Source: Branchiostoma floridae (lineage: Eukaryota; Chordata; Leptocardii; Amphioxiformes; Branchiostomatidae). Taken from it: a stretch of 64,000 bases of DNA. Shown one piece after another: positions 11,008 through 21,869 of this stretch. Below the pieces are notes generated by a model, which saw only the letters and a list, made by a program, of their open reading frames with translations, ran no database searches and had not been told where the DNA came from. The position numbers were made by a program, and so were the translations under genes. How positions within the stretch are numbered: position 1 is the first letter of the stretch; each line of letters begins with the position of its first letter. The stretch lies in the NCBI RefSeq assembly GCF_000003815.2, contig NC_049990.1:3194438-3258437 (forward strand), read 5' to 3'.

Positions 11008-12016
11008 GTAAGCATCTGTGTTGACGTACTTGGCGCTTACTAGAAGTTGTTCTTGTCCAAAGTGAGGAGGCATTACGTTACCCGTTAGCTGGGTGAGTAG
11101 AGCCCTCTAGCGACTCGCAACTGCAATGCAACGTATTGCCAGTACTAGGGGTGAGTACCAGTATAGAAAAATCAGGCCCAGGTCCGGTCCAAAGGATCAC
11201 GTCCAGGTCCGGACCTGATTCAATATGTAAAAACTTGTGAATGGACAATGGTCCATTCCGCTAAAAAGAAATATGTTTGGTGGAGTATTTGAGTCTGACT
11301 GGGACAAATCCTACAAGGCTAACTGCCACTATAGGATTGTCTGTAAAAGCCTGAGCGATGTTCTCTTTGTACAATCACATCAAAGCTTTCTTTCAAGTCA
11401 TTGAAACATTTTTGAAGACATGTGTTCTTCCTACCTCTTTCTCATGCTGTGAAGTAAGGAAAAATTACCACAACTTCAACTTCGTACATGGTCTTAGTAT
11501 TGACAGATTCCTTTGTATTTTGTAGGCGTCAACAACACCACACTGTATAAACATTACCTCCAAAAAGTACACACAGTACAAACTGCCTACTACACATGGT
11601 TGTAGAATATGGTTGAAGAATGAGAATATGACAGTCACCTTCCCCTGTACTGTAAAATGTAATCATTGCTTTGTATTTGTATCAGTCTTACTTGATGAAG
11701 GTAATATGTTGACAAAAAGTACTGTGACAGTTTATGTAACCATCAGTTCATAAAGGTGTTACATGTTTGACTATGCCACAATTTTGTTACTACTTGGTCA
11801 CAAATTCAGAAACAAACGTTGAACATAGAATCACATGACAATTGAACTGGGTAACTTCAACAGACAATTATGTACCAAGTAACAGACTAACAAATACAAT
11901 AAGCACTCTGTGTATTTGAATGTTTTGCTGGATTATGTTAACTTCTTTTCTTGGTACAGCTAAGTGGTCTACTACTCACACATTGTTTCTGTTATATGTG
12001 CTCTCTAACATCTCTT

Positions 12017-12022
12017 TTTATT
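12017..12022 (-). terminator. Candidate poly(A) signal for the export-adaptor gene
   Basis: AATAAA reads on the minus strand about 1.18 kb downstream of the stop codon at 13201-13203. The intervening DNA is AT-rich with no other gene, as expected of a long 3' UTR. Other signals could be used. Confidence 0.35.
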
Positions 12023-13200
12023 GGGATCCCTCATTGCCCCCCTCCCCATCATCCACTTAAAAATCTTATCAACACACTATACAAAATGGAACAATGACTT
12101 CTGGACTTAAGACTAGCTTTCACAGTATTCTAGTACAACTCCAGTGAGGTATGCCAAAAGAAAGAGTCACCTGCTTCATTTTGACACTGCTATATTGTTT
12201 AAAAAGTTCCTGTTTTCAAATGTATGTTTAGAAAAACAGCAAAACATTATGACAAAGTGAAAAATTACAATGGTTCTTGGTCCACAAAAGTCAGAATAGG
12301 TCAAACATATGTCCTAATCTACTTTTTGACAACATTCTTTTCTTTTTTACATTTGCTGAATATAAACTTCACACAAACACGTATACAAAGTTTACAAGTT
12401 CTGCTAAGTATTGTGTTTCGTCTGTCATTCACTACATGGTTATAAAGATAAGAATTGTTCAGCACTTATTCTTATAGTTTGGATATCATACAGGCTCTTA
12501 TAGAGAGATGTGTTGGAAAATTCAAGTACCAAATTCACACATTTTAGAGCTTGACTGTATGAAGATTCAGTACTTGATTACACTGTAATTAGACGGGAAC
12601 CCAGAGCTGTGTATATGTAACCCACTTGCCAAACAGGTGTGCTATGATATCATCACTACCTGTGCACAAGCATTTACACATCACCACTTCCTGTGCACTT
12701 CTGGTCCTACATTATCAACTCATGTGCACATACATGTACTAGGAAGATCAGTTTCGAAGAAGAAGTGATGTAAATTTGAGAGAGTAATGCCAAACGTCTA
12801 GTGAGATGTACAGCAAACATGTGGCTATGATTTGGGAGAAAATCTGAACTTGCTGAGTAACAGAGTGAGTTCTTGGTACCTACAGTCACAACTCACGGCA
12901 TCCATCTAGACATACCACACTCACAGTTAACAACAAAAACACTGTTGCGGAAAGTCAAACTTTTGGAAAGCAAAGCAAAAAAGAACTTTTAACTGTTACA
13001 ACATCAATTATTATTTTCACTGGCTTGAAGACCAGGTGATGGTAAAAACATTTTATAAACCAGAAAATTTTTCCAGCAAGTCTCATTTCACTTTCCATTA
13101 GTATCAAAAGTTCAACTTTCTACAAAGTCTTTTTACCGACACAGATGAGCTGTCTTGGGAGGAGGAAAAAATCAACCATAAAAATGTGAACACTCGGTCA

Positions 13201-16200
13201 TCAGTGTAGTGTGACCATCCTTCCCATGGCCCCGCCCCTGCCGCGTCCACGGCCGCCGCCCCGCCCGCGACCTCGCCTGCCCCCGCGACCTCTGACCTGC
13301 TGCCCCCTACCAGATGTCTGCTGCGTCGCAGAGAAACGGTCGCTCAACGTCTTGAAGCCGCCCTGGGGAACACAAAGGACAAAACAAGGCGGTCAGAGAT
13401 GGCAGACTTCACCCCCTCACACAACACAACAAGGCAATCAGAGATGGCAGAATTTACCCCCTCACAACACAACACAACACAACAAACACAACACAACACG
13501 GCTTTCAGAGATGGCAGACTTCCCCCCTCACACAACTCAATACAACAAAACAAGGTGATCAGAGATGGGAGACTTCAACCCTCACACAACACAATACACT
13601 GCAATCAGAGATGGCAGACTTCACCCCCTTACCCATACTGGTTTGTAACCTCCCCAGTACCACTGTAAGACAAATATAGCAGGACTGAGGATGTATGACA
13701 CTGCTGCATTGTGTACATTGGGAATTGCAAAACACACTCACACACATGGACAGGCAGACACACTTTCACGTTGCTTAAGTTGTAGAAAGAATAAAGCAAA
13801 ATTTACAAATTGGGGTGGGAGAAGAAAAAAAAAAGACAATTATAATATGACCAATACAAATTCAATGGTAATACCCACTGGCATAAAAAGACTCCCTTAG
13901 ATTTTACACAAGATAATTATTATTATAGTTCTTTTGATGAAAACAAAAGTACCCACCTTGTTCCCTGCATTGTTGAACCCTCGGGAGAAGTTTTGGTTCT
14001 TCTGTGAAGGCCTGTGAGGGAGAGGGTGGGAAGTTAGAGCGGTTCTATCTTTCATTTCTGTCCAAACTTTTACATTTATCAACCCATGGACCTGGGAATT
14101 GGAATGAGAAAAGTTTGTTGCATAAAATATGAATCTGTCTTAGGTCTTGTCGAATGACCATCCATGGAACCTCCAAAAGGTAGAGTATTCTAAATGACTT
14201 ATATGTCCCACAATATCATACAAATCTTTAAATGAAACTTTTGGCAAGTTCAAAGAACAGCAGTTATCCTTGGTTGACATAAAGCTCATCATCATCATCA
14301 TCATTCTCGCCGCATATCAGACTTCGCTGCGGCGGGCCGTCATCGTTCATCGACATAAAGCTAGCACTGAGTGCAACAACACAATGCTACAGCTGGTGTT
14401 TCCAGTTAATCTCCAAGCAGATCCTACAATGGCATAAGATAGTGCAAAACTGGGCAAGGAGTGTAGTCAGTCAAGAGGTGTGCATTTGCCATGTAGCGAA
14501 ACACTTCTAAGCCGGCTTCACTCCTCTGCCAGCTTTTGATACTATCTTATGCTACCGTAGGATCTGCTTGGAGATTAGTTTCCAGCCAAACGCACCAGGT
14601 AACCCCTACTCTTCTGTGGGTGTTGGGTTCTGTTACATGTTTCTGAAATTCAGGTGAACATTACCAGGGCTCGAAATACCACCAGCATAATATTATTCTG
14701 CAGGTTAGTGCAGGTAAAATTGGAGCTGTGCAGATATTTCTGGTGTCTACCTGCACCTAACATGCATTGGTACATGTACTGGGTTTTATACATAAATGTC
14801 ATATGGTGTAGGTGTGTGTGTGGATTGTTATTAGCTGCATTGACTGATACCACCTATAAAGTGTAGAAGAAAAAATAGCAACGGTTCCTGAACAATTTTA
14901 GTATGATTCATGCTTCCTAAATTCAGAGTGGTGCAGGTAAAATTTGTCCGGTGCAGGTAATTTTCAGTGTTATCTGCACCAGTGCAGGTATGCAGAAAAT
15001 AGTAATTTGAGCCCTGATTAGGTAATGACTTACCCTGGTGCTCCCTTGGGCAGAGTGTTAGGGACTGTCACACTCAGTATTTGGGCAGGGGGAGGGCCTC
15101 TTGGGGTGTTGTTCCGGCTGTAACAGACAGGGGGAGCACATTATCAAGGTTTCTTACCACCCACTAATGACAACATGTAAGATTTATCATTTTGAAATTA
15201 TGTAAAAATACACCAAGAATTTCAACACCTTCAAATGCCTCTATAGTAGAGCTGGATGTAAGGGTAGAAAGGAGGACATTTATACAACATCTTTGTCATT
15301 CTATGTCTTATGATAGCTAAATCATCTGTTTTGGAAAAGAAATGTACTTGAAAAATCCCATCTGCTTGGACAATGACGTCTACAACAAGACAGGGTTAAT
15401 GACCTCTACCTCATTGTTCCAAGCTTCTTGGCCCTGAAGTGACAGACTAAAACCTGCCTCTGGGCAAGTAAGAGTGAACCCACAACAATGGACAAATGGC
15501 AGACTTGCAATTACATACAATTGCAACTGACTGGATACAAAACATATCGATTTAACAGACAGGCTGAATTTTTTCTGTCCAAACAAGCAATTTTCGGTCC
15601 TAGACGGAGGGACGGGATCTGAGAGTATCTTTGGATACAAGAGAACTCAAAATTTCTAAAATAACACCTACTTTCTTCTGTTCTGTTGTTGTGGTTGATA
15701 TTGTTGTTGTTGTTGTCTGTTTCCCTGGAAACCCTGTAACGCCCCTCTCCTGTTCAGCTGACCCCGACCACGACCTCCACCCCTACCACGACCTCCGCCC
15801 TGACCACGCCCTCGACCTCTCTGCTGCTGAGGCTGGGGGCAAAGGGCAAAGGTTAATGAAATGTCAGCAGAGAGCACTTTGATTATCAAACATGAATTTC
15901 TACTTATGTTACAGCATATATAGTTACTTTGTACATGTAAGCTTTATGACAACATATCTACTGAACCAGTTTTGTCTGTGTCAAACTTAATTCAAATTTC
16001 AAGCACATTACCGGTAATTCAATATGAAACAAACAACAACTACAGAACACATCAGAACACAAACGCCTGTTGCAGTCCCCTGTTCTAGAACTGTGATAAC
16101 TACAGAACACTATAGAGCACAAACCTGTTGTTGTCCCCAATTCTAGAACTGCTATAAGTATAAGACAGAACTCAAACCTGTTGTAGAATTGCTCACTCTA

Positions 16201-19200
16201 CAGAACACCCACCTGTTGCAGCCCCCTGTTCTGGAACTGTTTGTTCTGTCTGTTCTGCTGTTGTTTCTGCTGCTGTTGCTGCAGACGTTGCCGAGCCTGT
16301 TGAAGCTTCTGTTTCCGCAGGGAGTTCAGCTGACTGCGCTGGTTCTGAGGTCTGTTAGGGCCTGGCTGCTGCTGGGTGGGAGGAAGAGAAACTTGTACTT
16401 TGCAATTGGTATCTTAGGCTGCATTATTTCATTTGCTTGCTTTACAGACAGTTGCTAACAAACATTCAGCGATGGGGACAACAGACGCTGGTAGTAAAAC
16501 TTGACTCTGGCTATATTCACTTCTGAAAGTGTGAATGCTAAGGTATGATTTTCCTGATAAAATATGTCATTTTTAAAAGCTTATGAAAGTACATTTTCGA
16601 CAGTTACATGTCATATTTTGGGACGGATGAGACAAAATTATTTTCCTTCCCAAGACGGAAGGACTGTTCCTGGAGACAACCCTGCTTTTGCCATCTGCAC
16701 ACTTGAATTACGTCCATAGTCCAACATAGCTGTCAGCACCTGCATTCATATGGAGAGTGAGTGAAGACAAACATGGCTCACCTGTGCTCCTCCTTGCCTG
16801 TTCAGTCGGCCGGCCCCACCCCCTCTTCCCCTCCCCCCACGACCTGCTGCTCCACCCCTCCTGGCACCTCTCCCCACCCCTCGGGTGGACGTTCCCGCCC
16901 CTCGGGCACCGCGCCCACGGCCTCGTATGGCCTTGAGAGCCAGGGCGGCACGAGCACCTGGAAAGGAAGAAAGAAAGAGGTGGTTTTAGTTTTACATGAT
17001 TATGAAACCATGTGCTAGCATTACTCAAAGACACCTTTTTTTTATAGCTACTGTGCCAATGCTAAAGTAAAGAAGCAACAAATACATTTTGAAAGTGTGT
17101 AGAAAGTGTTTCAGTATCTATAATATAAACTGAAACTGTTTTCTCATGCTTTTAATCTGGCTACTTGAGACTTGGCTGGATAAAAGCTCTGCCGAACCAT
17201 GTTTGACTGAATGCCCGGGTATAGCAGGGGTACAGCGCAGCTTGTAATTGTGATAAACCAAGCAGTGTCCTAAAAGTCAATCCTGCCACTATGCTGCTCA
17301 CTTTGAAAGTTTGAGTGCGGCAAAACAATCATTATAACTCCAGTCTAGAATCTAATTCCAGATTAGATTCAACACTGCTTTATCAAAACTCTGGTGGCCC
17401 AAGGTGGTTGTGTAGCTTTTCCTTAAACTTAAAGCAGCCTACCTGGTTTGCCGATGATTTTGGTGACTTTTTTGCCCCGCCCCTGCCGCGCTGCCTCCCG
17501 CTTCTCCTTACGGTTCTGCTTGATGATGTCATCTGGAAAACAACCAATAGCAGGGACTGATCAGATGAACATTTCATGCAAATGGGCTGTGCAGGGAGAA
17601 TGCCTGTAGTGTTTCTACATTCTCTTCTCTTCGGTTCTTTTTGCCTCGGGAGAAAATACTTAATACTACATTGATGGCAATTTGATGCTACATTGATAAA
17701 CTAATAAAACACCAGCTTTTTAGCCACTGGGAAACAGATGGTTATACTACATTGACTAACTAACAAACAAGAGCCAGAGAAATACGCCATCATCTGAATA
17801 TTATATACCTTAGTTAGTAGTACCGCTTTATATCCCTTTATTTTCTTTAACAATAACATGAAAACTTTTATCAGTTTTTCGCTTTTCATATTAACGTAAC
17901 ATTAAGTGTTTATGAAATATAGACTTGTACTATTTACCTTGTACAAATTTTTCTCTGTCTGTGGCTCACAGAGAAGAACTTGTTGTACAATTTACATACA
18001 ATTACAAAGTACAGTAGGGGCATCTTCTCTGGATAGCTTTAAAGAACGCTTTCAGATAGATGTGCAAAAGTTAGGTGTAACGGGTCATTCAGTGTAATAT
18101 AACCAGCTGCTGCCATGCCGCGTGCCTGCGAAGCTGGTGTGTTACGTCGAAGGGCGGTTATACCGGCTATATAGATACAGAAGCTGGTGTGTTATGCCGA
18201 AGGGCGGTTATACCGGCTATATAGATACAGATACAGACTGTGACTCAGAGTGTGAGATAATAATTAACTTGATCAATTCGGCCAAGGAGGGGGCACTGGC
18301 AGATACAGTCCCGGACAGCAGAGTTTGTGTTGCCTTTCTACAAGGACGTTACATCCTTTCCATCAACATCCGGCTTTTCAGAGGCTATTACAAAGTACGA
18401 CCCCCTCCTGACAGCAGCTGTTGCCATTATCCGCCCCTCCTCTCTGTAAATGTGTAATCCAACACCTCTCAGCTGTTCTTTAAAACATCACATCCTGGTT
18501 CAAGGGTCGACACCTGTCAATCATTCATGCAGGGAGACTAGGAATTTAACATTCAGATTGAGAATAAATGGACTTCTGCTTTAATGTGCTTTAAGTTTAA
18601 CTACCTGCTATGAAAGATAATAGTTTTGATTAAAACTGGTGTGGTCAAATTACTTTTGGTAAACAATAATACTACATGTTGTATGGAAGTTAAACACAAA
18701 CATTGAAACAAACATGTCAAAGTTGATAGGTAGAGCAGTTACACAACTGCCGATTAAGATTTACATAAATATTAATAGGTAATTCTTGGCTTACCCACAA
18801 AAAATACAAAATCCCTAATCTTACGTGATCAACTTTTAGCGCCTTTCTTACCCTAGTCTAGAATTTGTGCTGAAAGTACGAAAAGTTATTGATATGATTT
18901 ATAAGTTTACATTGTATTCCTACCCAAAGGGCAGGGTCTTTATTTAGCTGTAGCTGCTTCACAAAGCCTGACTGCTGAAGTGACATATTTAATGGCATAT
19001 CTGTCCTTGATGTATATACAAAAATACTAGTAAGCACTGGCCTTCACCAAAGATCATCAGTTCCATTCTATCATGTATGACATCAGAATGTTTGGCATGT
19101 TTTGCTGTGTCAGGTACACCACAGAGTAGTTTAATTACTAATCTAAAATTTTTGGTCTGGTTCAAGCAAATCAGGCAAAGAGTAACAAAAATATGTTGTG

Positions 19201-20566
19201 TCTCCAATTGACAATGGTTGTGAAAAAAATTAGGGTCGTTATTTAGGGACTCTGTTTTAATACTTTGCCTTTTCATAGATTTCAGTCGAAATGATCCACT
19301 TATGAAGTTATGTGCCCTTTGATATGTACTATCACGACATGTTCCATACAGGATACTAGTATTCTAATTGCAGGTCCATATCATGCAGGGTGTCCCCATC
19401 GAGGAACCTAGGTTCAGTGCATTCTTCAGCGCGTCTGTCTCTATGACCTCTTTATAAAGTCATAAATTCAGGTTGAACCTTCAAGTCCCTTGCTTGAGAT
19501 GTGGTAGACCCGAAAAGAAGGCTAAATTTGGCAGGTTTTAGTGTTGGTGGGGTAACCGAAAACAAAATGTTTTTTTTTTCTAGGTCAAAGTCAGACTCAT
19601 TGTGATCTCATCAAATCTGTATTGACAAACTATAGCTGACAGTAGCGTGCAGACCACACAACTTTAGTGTACCAACCACAGACAACTATCCAACCATGAT
19701 GGACAAAGTTGTGATGGAACCCCTGAACTTGGAATACCAAAGGATTCCAGCTGACAGCAATGTGGTGTGGGACCGATACAGGGTCATGTATTTTGGGATG
19801 GTTGACGCTGTGGACATACTGTAAATGCACTTAAGTTCGCGGGGATTTAATTTCACGGTAGAGGGAAAAACGACTTTTCGCTGTGGTTTTAAGTTCGCGG
19901 TAGCACCACGTCCTGTAGTCTCTTACTTCCATTGAAAAATATTCACGGTGGTTTTACTTTTAAGTTTACGGTGAAGTGGCCACCACAACCATGAAACCAC
20001 TGTGAAAGTTTCTACATTTACAGTATATTCAGTGTCAAGTTGCTGCTTTTATATTCAATGATCACAGTTTAGTGTTGGCATCTATAGTAACTCCAGTTAT
20101 TCCATAGCATGGAAACTAAGACTAGTATTGCGTTTCAACGTAAGCTTTATAAACAGCTTAGAATGTCCCAGTTACATAGCCATCTGATCACATAAACATA
20201 GAGAAGATAGAGTACTACAAATCATGTTGTCTGCATGATAACTGCCCCCCTCCCCACACAACACACATGTCATCATACCAAGTCAAACCCCAGTATTTTA
20301 ACGATACTGCAAGTAGCGACCATTGAACACTTGTGTCCCTACAAACATTTCACAGTGAAGCTCAGTCCATAGCTAGACACCCATTTACTTACAGACAACA
20401 AACGATAAACACAAATTCCTTTGGAAAATTTATCAAACATATCCAAGTCCGGGTGATTATTTGTCTTCCGAACTTGTGCGCTCTCCCTCGCAAATCTGGG
20501 CGGTTTATTTTACAGCTATTCAAAGCAACACTCACCTAGTGACATATCCACTTTGTCCACATCCAT
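13201..20566 (-). CDS. UAP56-binding, RG-rich mRNA export adaptor (FYTTD1/UIF-like)
   Basis: Eight exons: 20536-20566, 17443-17532, 16782-16957, 16213-16371, 15672-15832, 15034-15117, 13957-14011, 13201-13362. All introns are GT-AG and all phases agree, giving 305 aa. The N-terminus joins across intron 1 into the UAP56-binding motif MSLDDIIKQNRKE (residues 8-20), the element by which ALYREF, UIF and related adaptors contact the DEAD-box helicase UAP56/DDX39B. No RRM is present, which argues against ALYREF; the NRKE ending of the motif favours FYTTD1/UIF. Residues ~42-100 and ~155-180 are RG/RGG-rich (RNA binding, arginine methylation), residues ~101-153 are Gln-rich, and residues ~220-240 contain ILSVTVPNTLPKG. 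The C-terminus has FKTLSDRFS followed by a second RG tail. Expected to act in the nucleus. The UIF assignment rests on the motif and is not certain. Confidence 0.7.
13384..13640. repeat. Minisatellite of ~60-bp units next to the last exon
   Basis: Five units carry TCAGAGATGGCAGACTTCAC (or AATTTAC, TTCCC) followed by CCCTCACACAACACAAC and a variable AACAC stretch. The array starts about 20 bp upstream of the acceptor of the last export-adaptor exon, inside the intron. Confidence 0.8.
13611..13770 (+). repeat. Interspersed repeat with (CA)n tail, copy 1
   Basis: GAGATGGCAGACTTCACC, CCTTACCC, then TGACACTGCTGCATTGTGTA, CATTGGGAATTGCAAAACAC and a CA-rich tail match, in order, GAGATGGCAAACGTCACC, CTTACCC, TGCCGCTACATTGTAAGTAT, ATTAGGAATCGCAGAGAAAC and a CA tail at 34618-34790. 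This suggests a dispersed, probably retroposed unit ending in CA repeats. The minisatellite at 13384-13640 appears to be an expansion of its first part. Confidence 0.55.
14276..14362 (-). mobile_element. Short retroposed insert with 11-bp target duplication
   Basis: GACATAAAGCT occurs at 14276-14286 and again at 14352-14362. Between them lie 65 bp that on the minus strand read CGGCCCGCCGCAGCGAAGTC, TGATATGCGGCGAGA and end in an (ATG)n tail. A long duplication and a simple-sequence 3' tail are the marks of target-primed insertion, so this is a severely 5'-truncated LINE or SINE. Confidence 0.65.
14407..14577. mobile_element. MITE with TCTCCAAGCAGA termini in an intron of the export-adaptor gene
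   Basis: TAATCTCCAAGCAGATCCTA, CAATGGCATAAGATAGT pairs with ACTATCTTATGCTACCGTAG, GATCTGCTTGGAGATTA. GTTTCCAG flanks both sides, an 8-bp putative target duplication. The termini match the 8601-8790 element but the interior does not. Confidence 0.85.
14660..15017. mobile_element. hAT-like non-autonomous element beside exon 6
   Basis: CAGGGCTCGAAATAC at the left is the inverted partner of GTAATTTGAGCCCTG at the right, the typical short hAT-style terminus. Inside are several GTGCAGGTAAAAT phrases in both orientations. The right end lies about 17 bp from the splice donor of exon 6 (exon end 15034), so the insertion just missed the splice site. Confidence 0.65.
17970..18250 (+). mobile_element. 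5'-truncated LINE 3' end in intron 1
   Basis: A plus-strand frame ends SSLDSFKERFQIDVQKLG, the usual last residues of a CR1/L2-type reverse-transcriptase polyprotein (a hydrophobic-Phe-Lys-Arg tail). A 3' UTR with a tandem ~50-bp duplication follows (GAAGCTGGTGTGTTACGTCG and GAAGCTGGTGTGTTATGCCG, each with GGTTATACCGGCTATATAG). A small relic of the same tail (GTTCAGTGTAACACAACC, TATATAGATACAGATAC) is at 22234-22275. Confidence 0.6.
19819..20023. mobile_element. Tc1/mariner-like MITE (CTGTAAATGC family), copy 1
   Basis: CTGTAAATGCACTTAAGTTC at the left and ACATTTACAG at the right are inverted ends, each next to a TA. Interior phrases such as GTTCGCGG and TTCACGGT recur. Copy 2 is at 59497-59654. 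TA duplication suggests the Tc1/mariner group. Confidence 0.7.
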
Positions 20567-20680
20567 TTTCGGTAGGTGCGTTGGTTGTAGAGCAGTTGTA
20601 AAGTGAGAAAAAACAGAGCTTTCTACTCCGGCGTCCACGAAACACTTTCTCGATCGGCTTCCTCACCGAAAATAAAAACA

Positions 20681-20702
20681 AAGATGGCGTCTGTCACGTG
20701 AC
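20681..20702. promoter_or_regulatory. YY1-like site and E-box at the export-adaptor promoter
   Basis: AAGATGGCGTC (a good YY1 site) is followed within two bases by GTCACGTGAC, a palindromic USF/Myc-type E-box. The pair lies about 115 bp upstream of the start codon of the minus-strand export-adaptor gene, where the core promoter of a housekeeping gene is expected. Confidence 0.5.
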
Positions 20703-20879
20703 CACCGCTGACCAATGGCAGCGGCGCGAGTCACCAGATCCTGGGCACGAGATGCACCTGTTCTAGTTAGCAGTTTCACCTGCTCTATCATTCACCTGGT
20801 CGACTCAACTAGGTATTGAATAAACAAATGAATAAATAAACAGACAAACAAACAAACAAATAGACCACTGGAAGAATAG

Positions 20880-20955
20880 CTGGCAACAAAATGTTTGACA
20901 TTGTTGTAATAGCTAAAAGTGGATCTGAATAAAGTCAAAGTCAAAGTCAATAGAT
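20880..20955 (+). mobile_element. LINE 3' terminus with (GTCAAA)n tail
   Basis: TGGATCTGAATAAAGTCAAA followed by two more GTCAAA units is the typical 3' end of a CR1/L2-type LINE: AATAAA leading straight into a short simple repeat. Only the end is preserved. Confidence 0.45.
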
Positions 20956-21869
20956 GGAATTTAAAGTTTTGAATGCTTTTTACTTCATCAAGGGTGAAGT
21001 CTATGTCTTAGAACAAGGTCGACGGAGTTTGACCGAAAATTTAGGGTAACGGCGTTAAGTCCCTATAACTGTTAAGTGTTATTAAATAATTCAGTGTTGG
21101 TAAGAAAGTTTGGCAATTTCTATAAGGTAAAGTCTATGCTTTACTAGACATTAACACATTTGAAACTTTCATGACTTTAGTACACATTTAGTATTTACAG
21201 TGAAGTGACGATGGACATCCAACAACAACAGTATTTACAGCCATAATCCGTTACATAACGTTACATACACTATAACGTTACAGTGGAACATAGAAGTGCT
21301 TTAATTTTTTTCGCAACAGTTGCACTTCAGCAGATATTATCACTTCGTTTAGATATCAAGCTACGAAATGAACATTAATGAAATTTCCCAACGTCGCCTA
21401 AATTTAAGCTATACATACATACAACTCATAAATGCTAAAGAACAATGAGAAGTTAACGTTAGATCGTGGCAAAGCAAATTGCCCATCGAGCACATTTCGA
21501 CCTTGGCCCCCTCCAGAAACACACGATGTACTCTTCCATCGCTGCAGTAACGATAAGACAGTCTCCTGAGGACTTGAGGTATGGCAACGATCCAGTCTTG
21601 GAACCGTAAATAGCTACTGCCGCAGTCTTCTTTATATCCTGTGCTGGGACAGACGTTCTTTTCAGTCCAGGACGCCATTTTGTGTAAGGGAACGTCAGCA
21701 CTAGGAGTAAGGGAAACGACACGAGCTTCTTCTGCAGGGCTGTAAGAAAAGTACAAAGTTAGCATGCAGACCCAGGAATAGCGTCTTGTCTTTGAAGTCA
21801 CGACTGGAAGTGGTGGTGGACGACTTGTAGAAGCAGGGGAAAACTGAGGAACTATATCATCGTCTTACC

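Noticed and set aside
18989-19276. 95-codon minus-strand ORF in intron 1
   Set aside because: AT-rich, no homology recalled and no splice sites that fit the flanking exons.
21409-21801. Minus-strand ORF(s) divergent from the 158-aa gene (MASWTEKNVCPSTGYK...)
   Set aside because: Two frames are equally open and a possible intron (CATG/GTAAGA to TTACAG/CCC) leads to no start codon in frame. It may be a divergent non-coding RNA, but nothing supports a protein.
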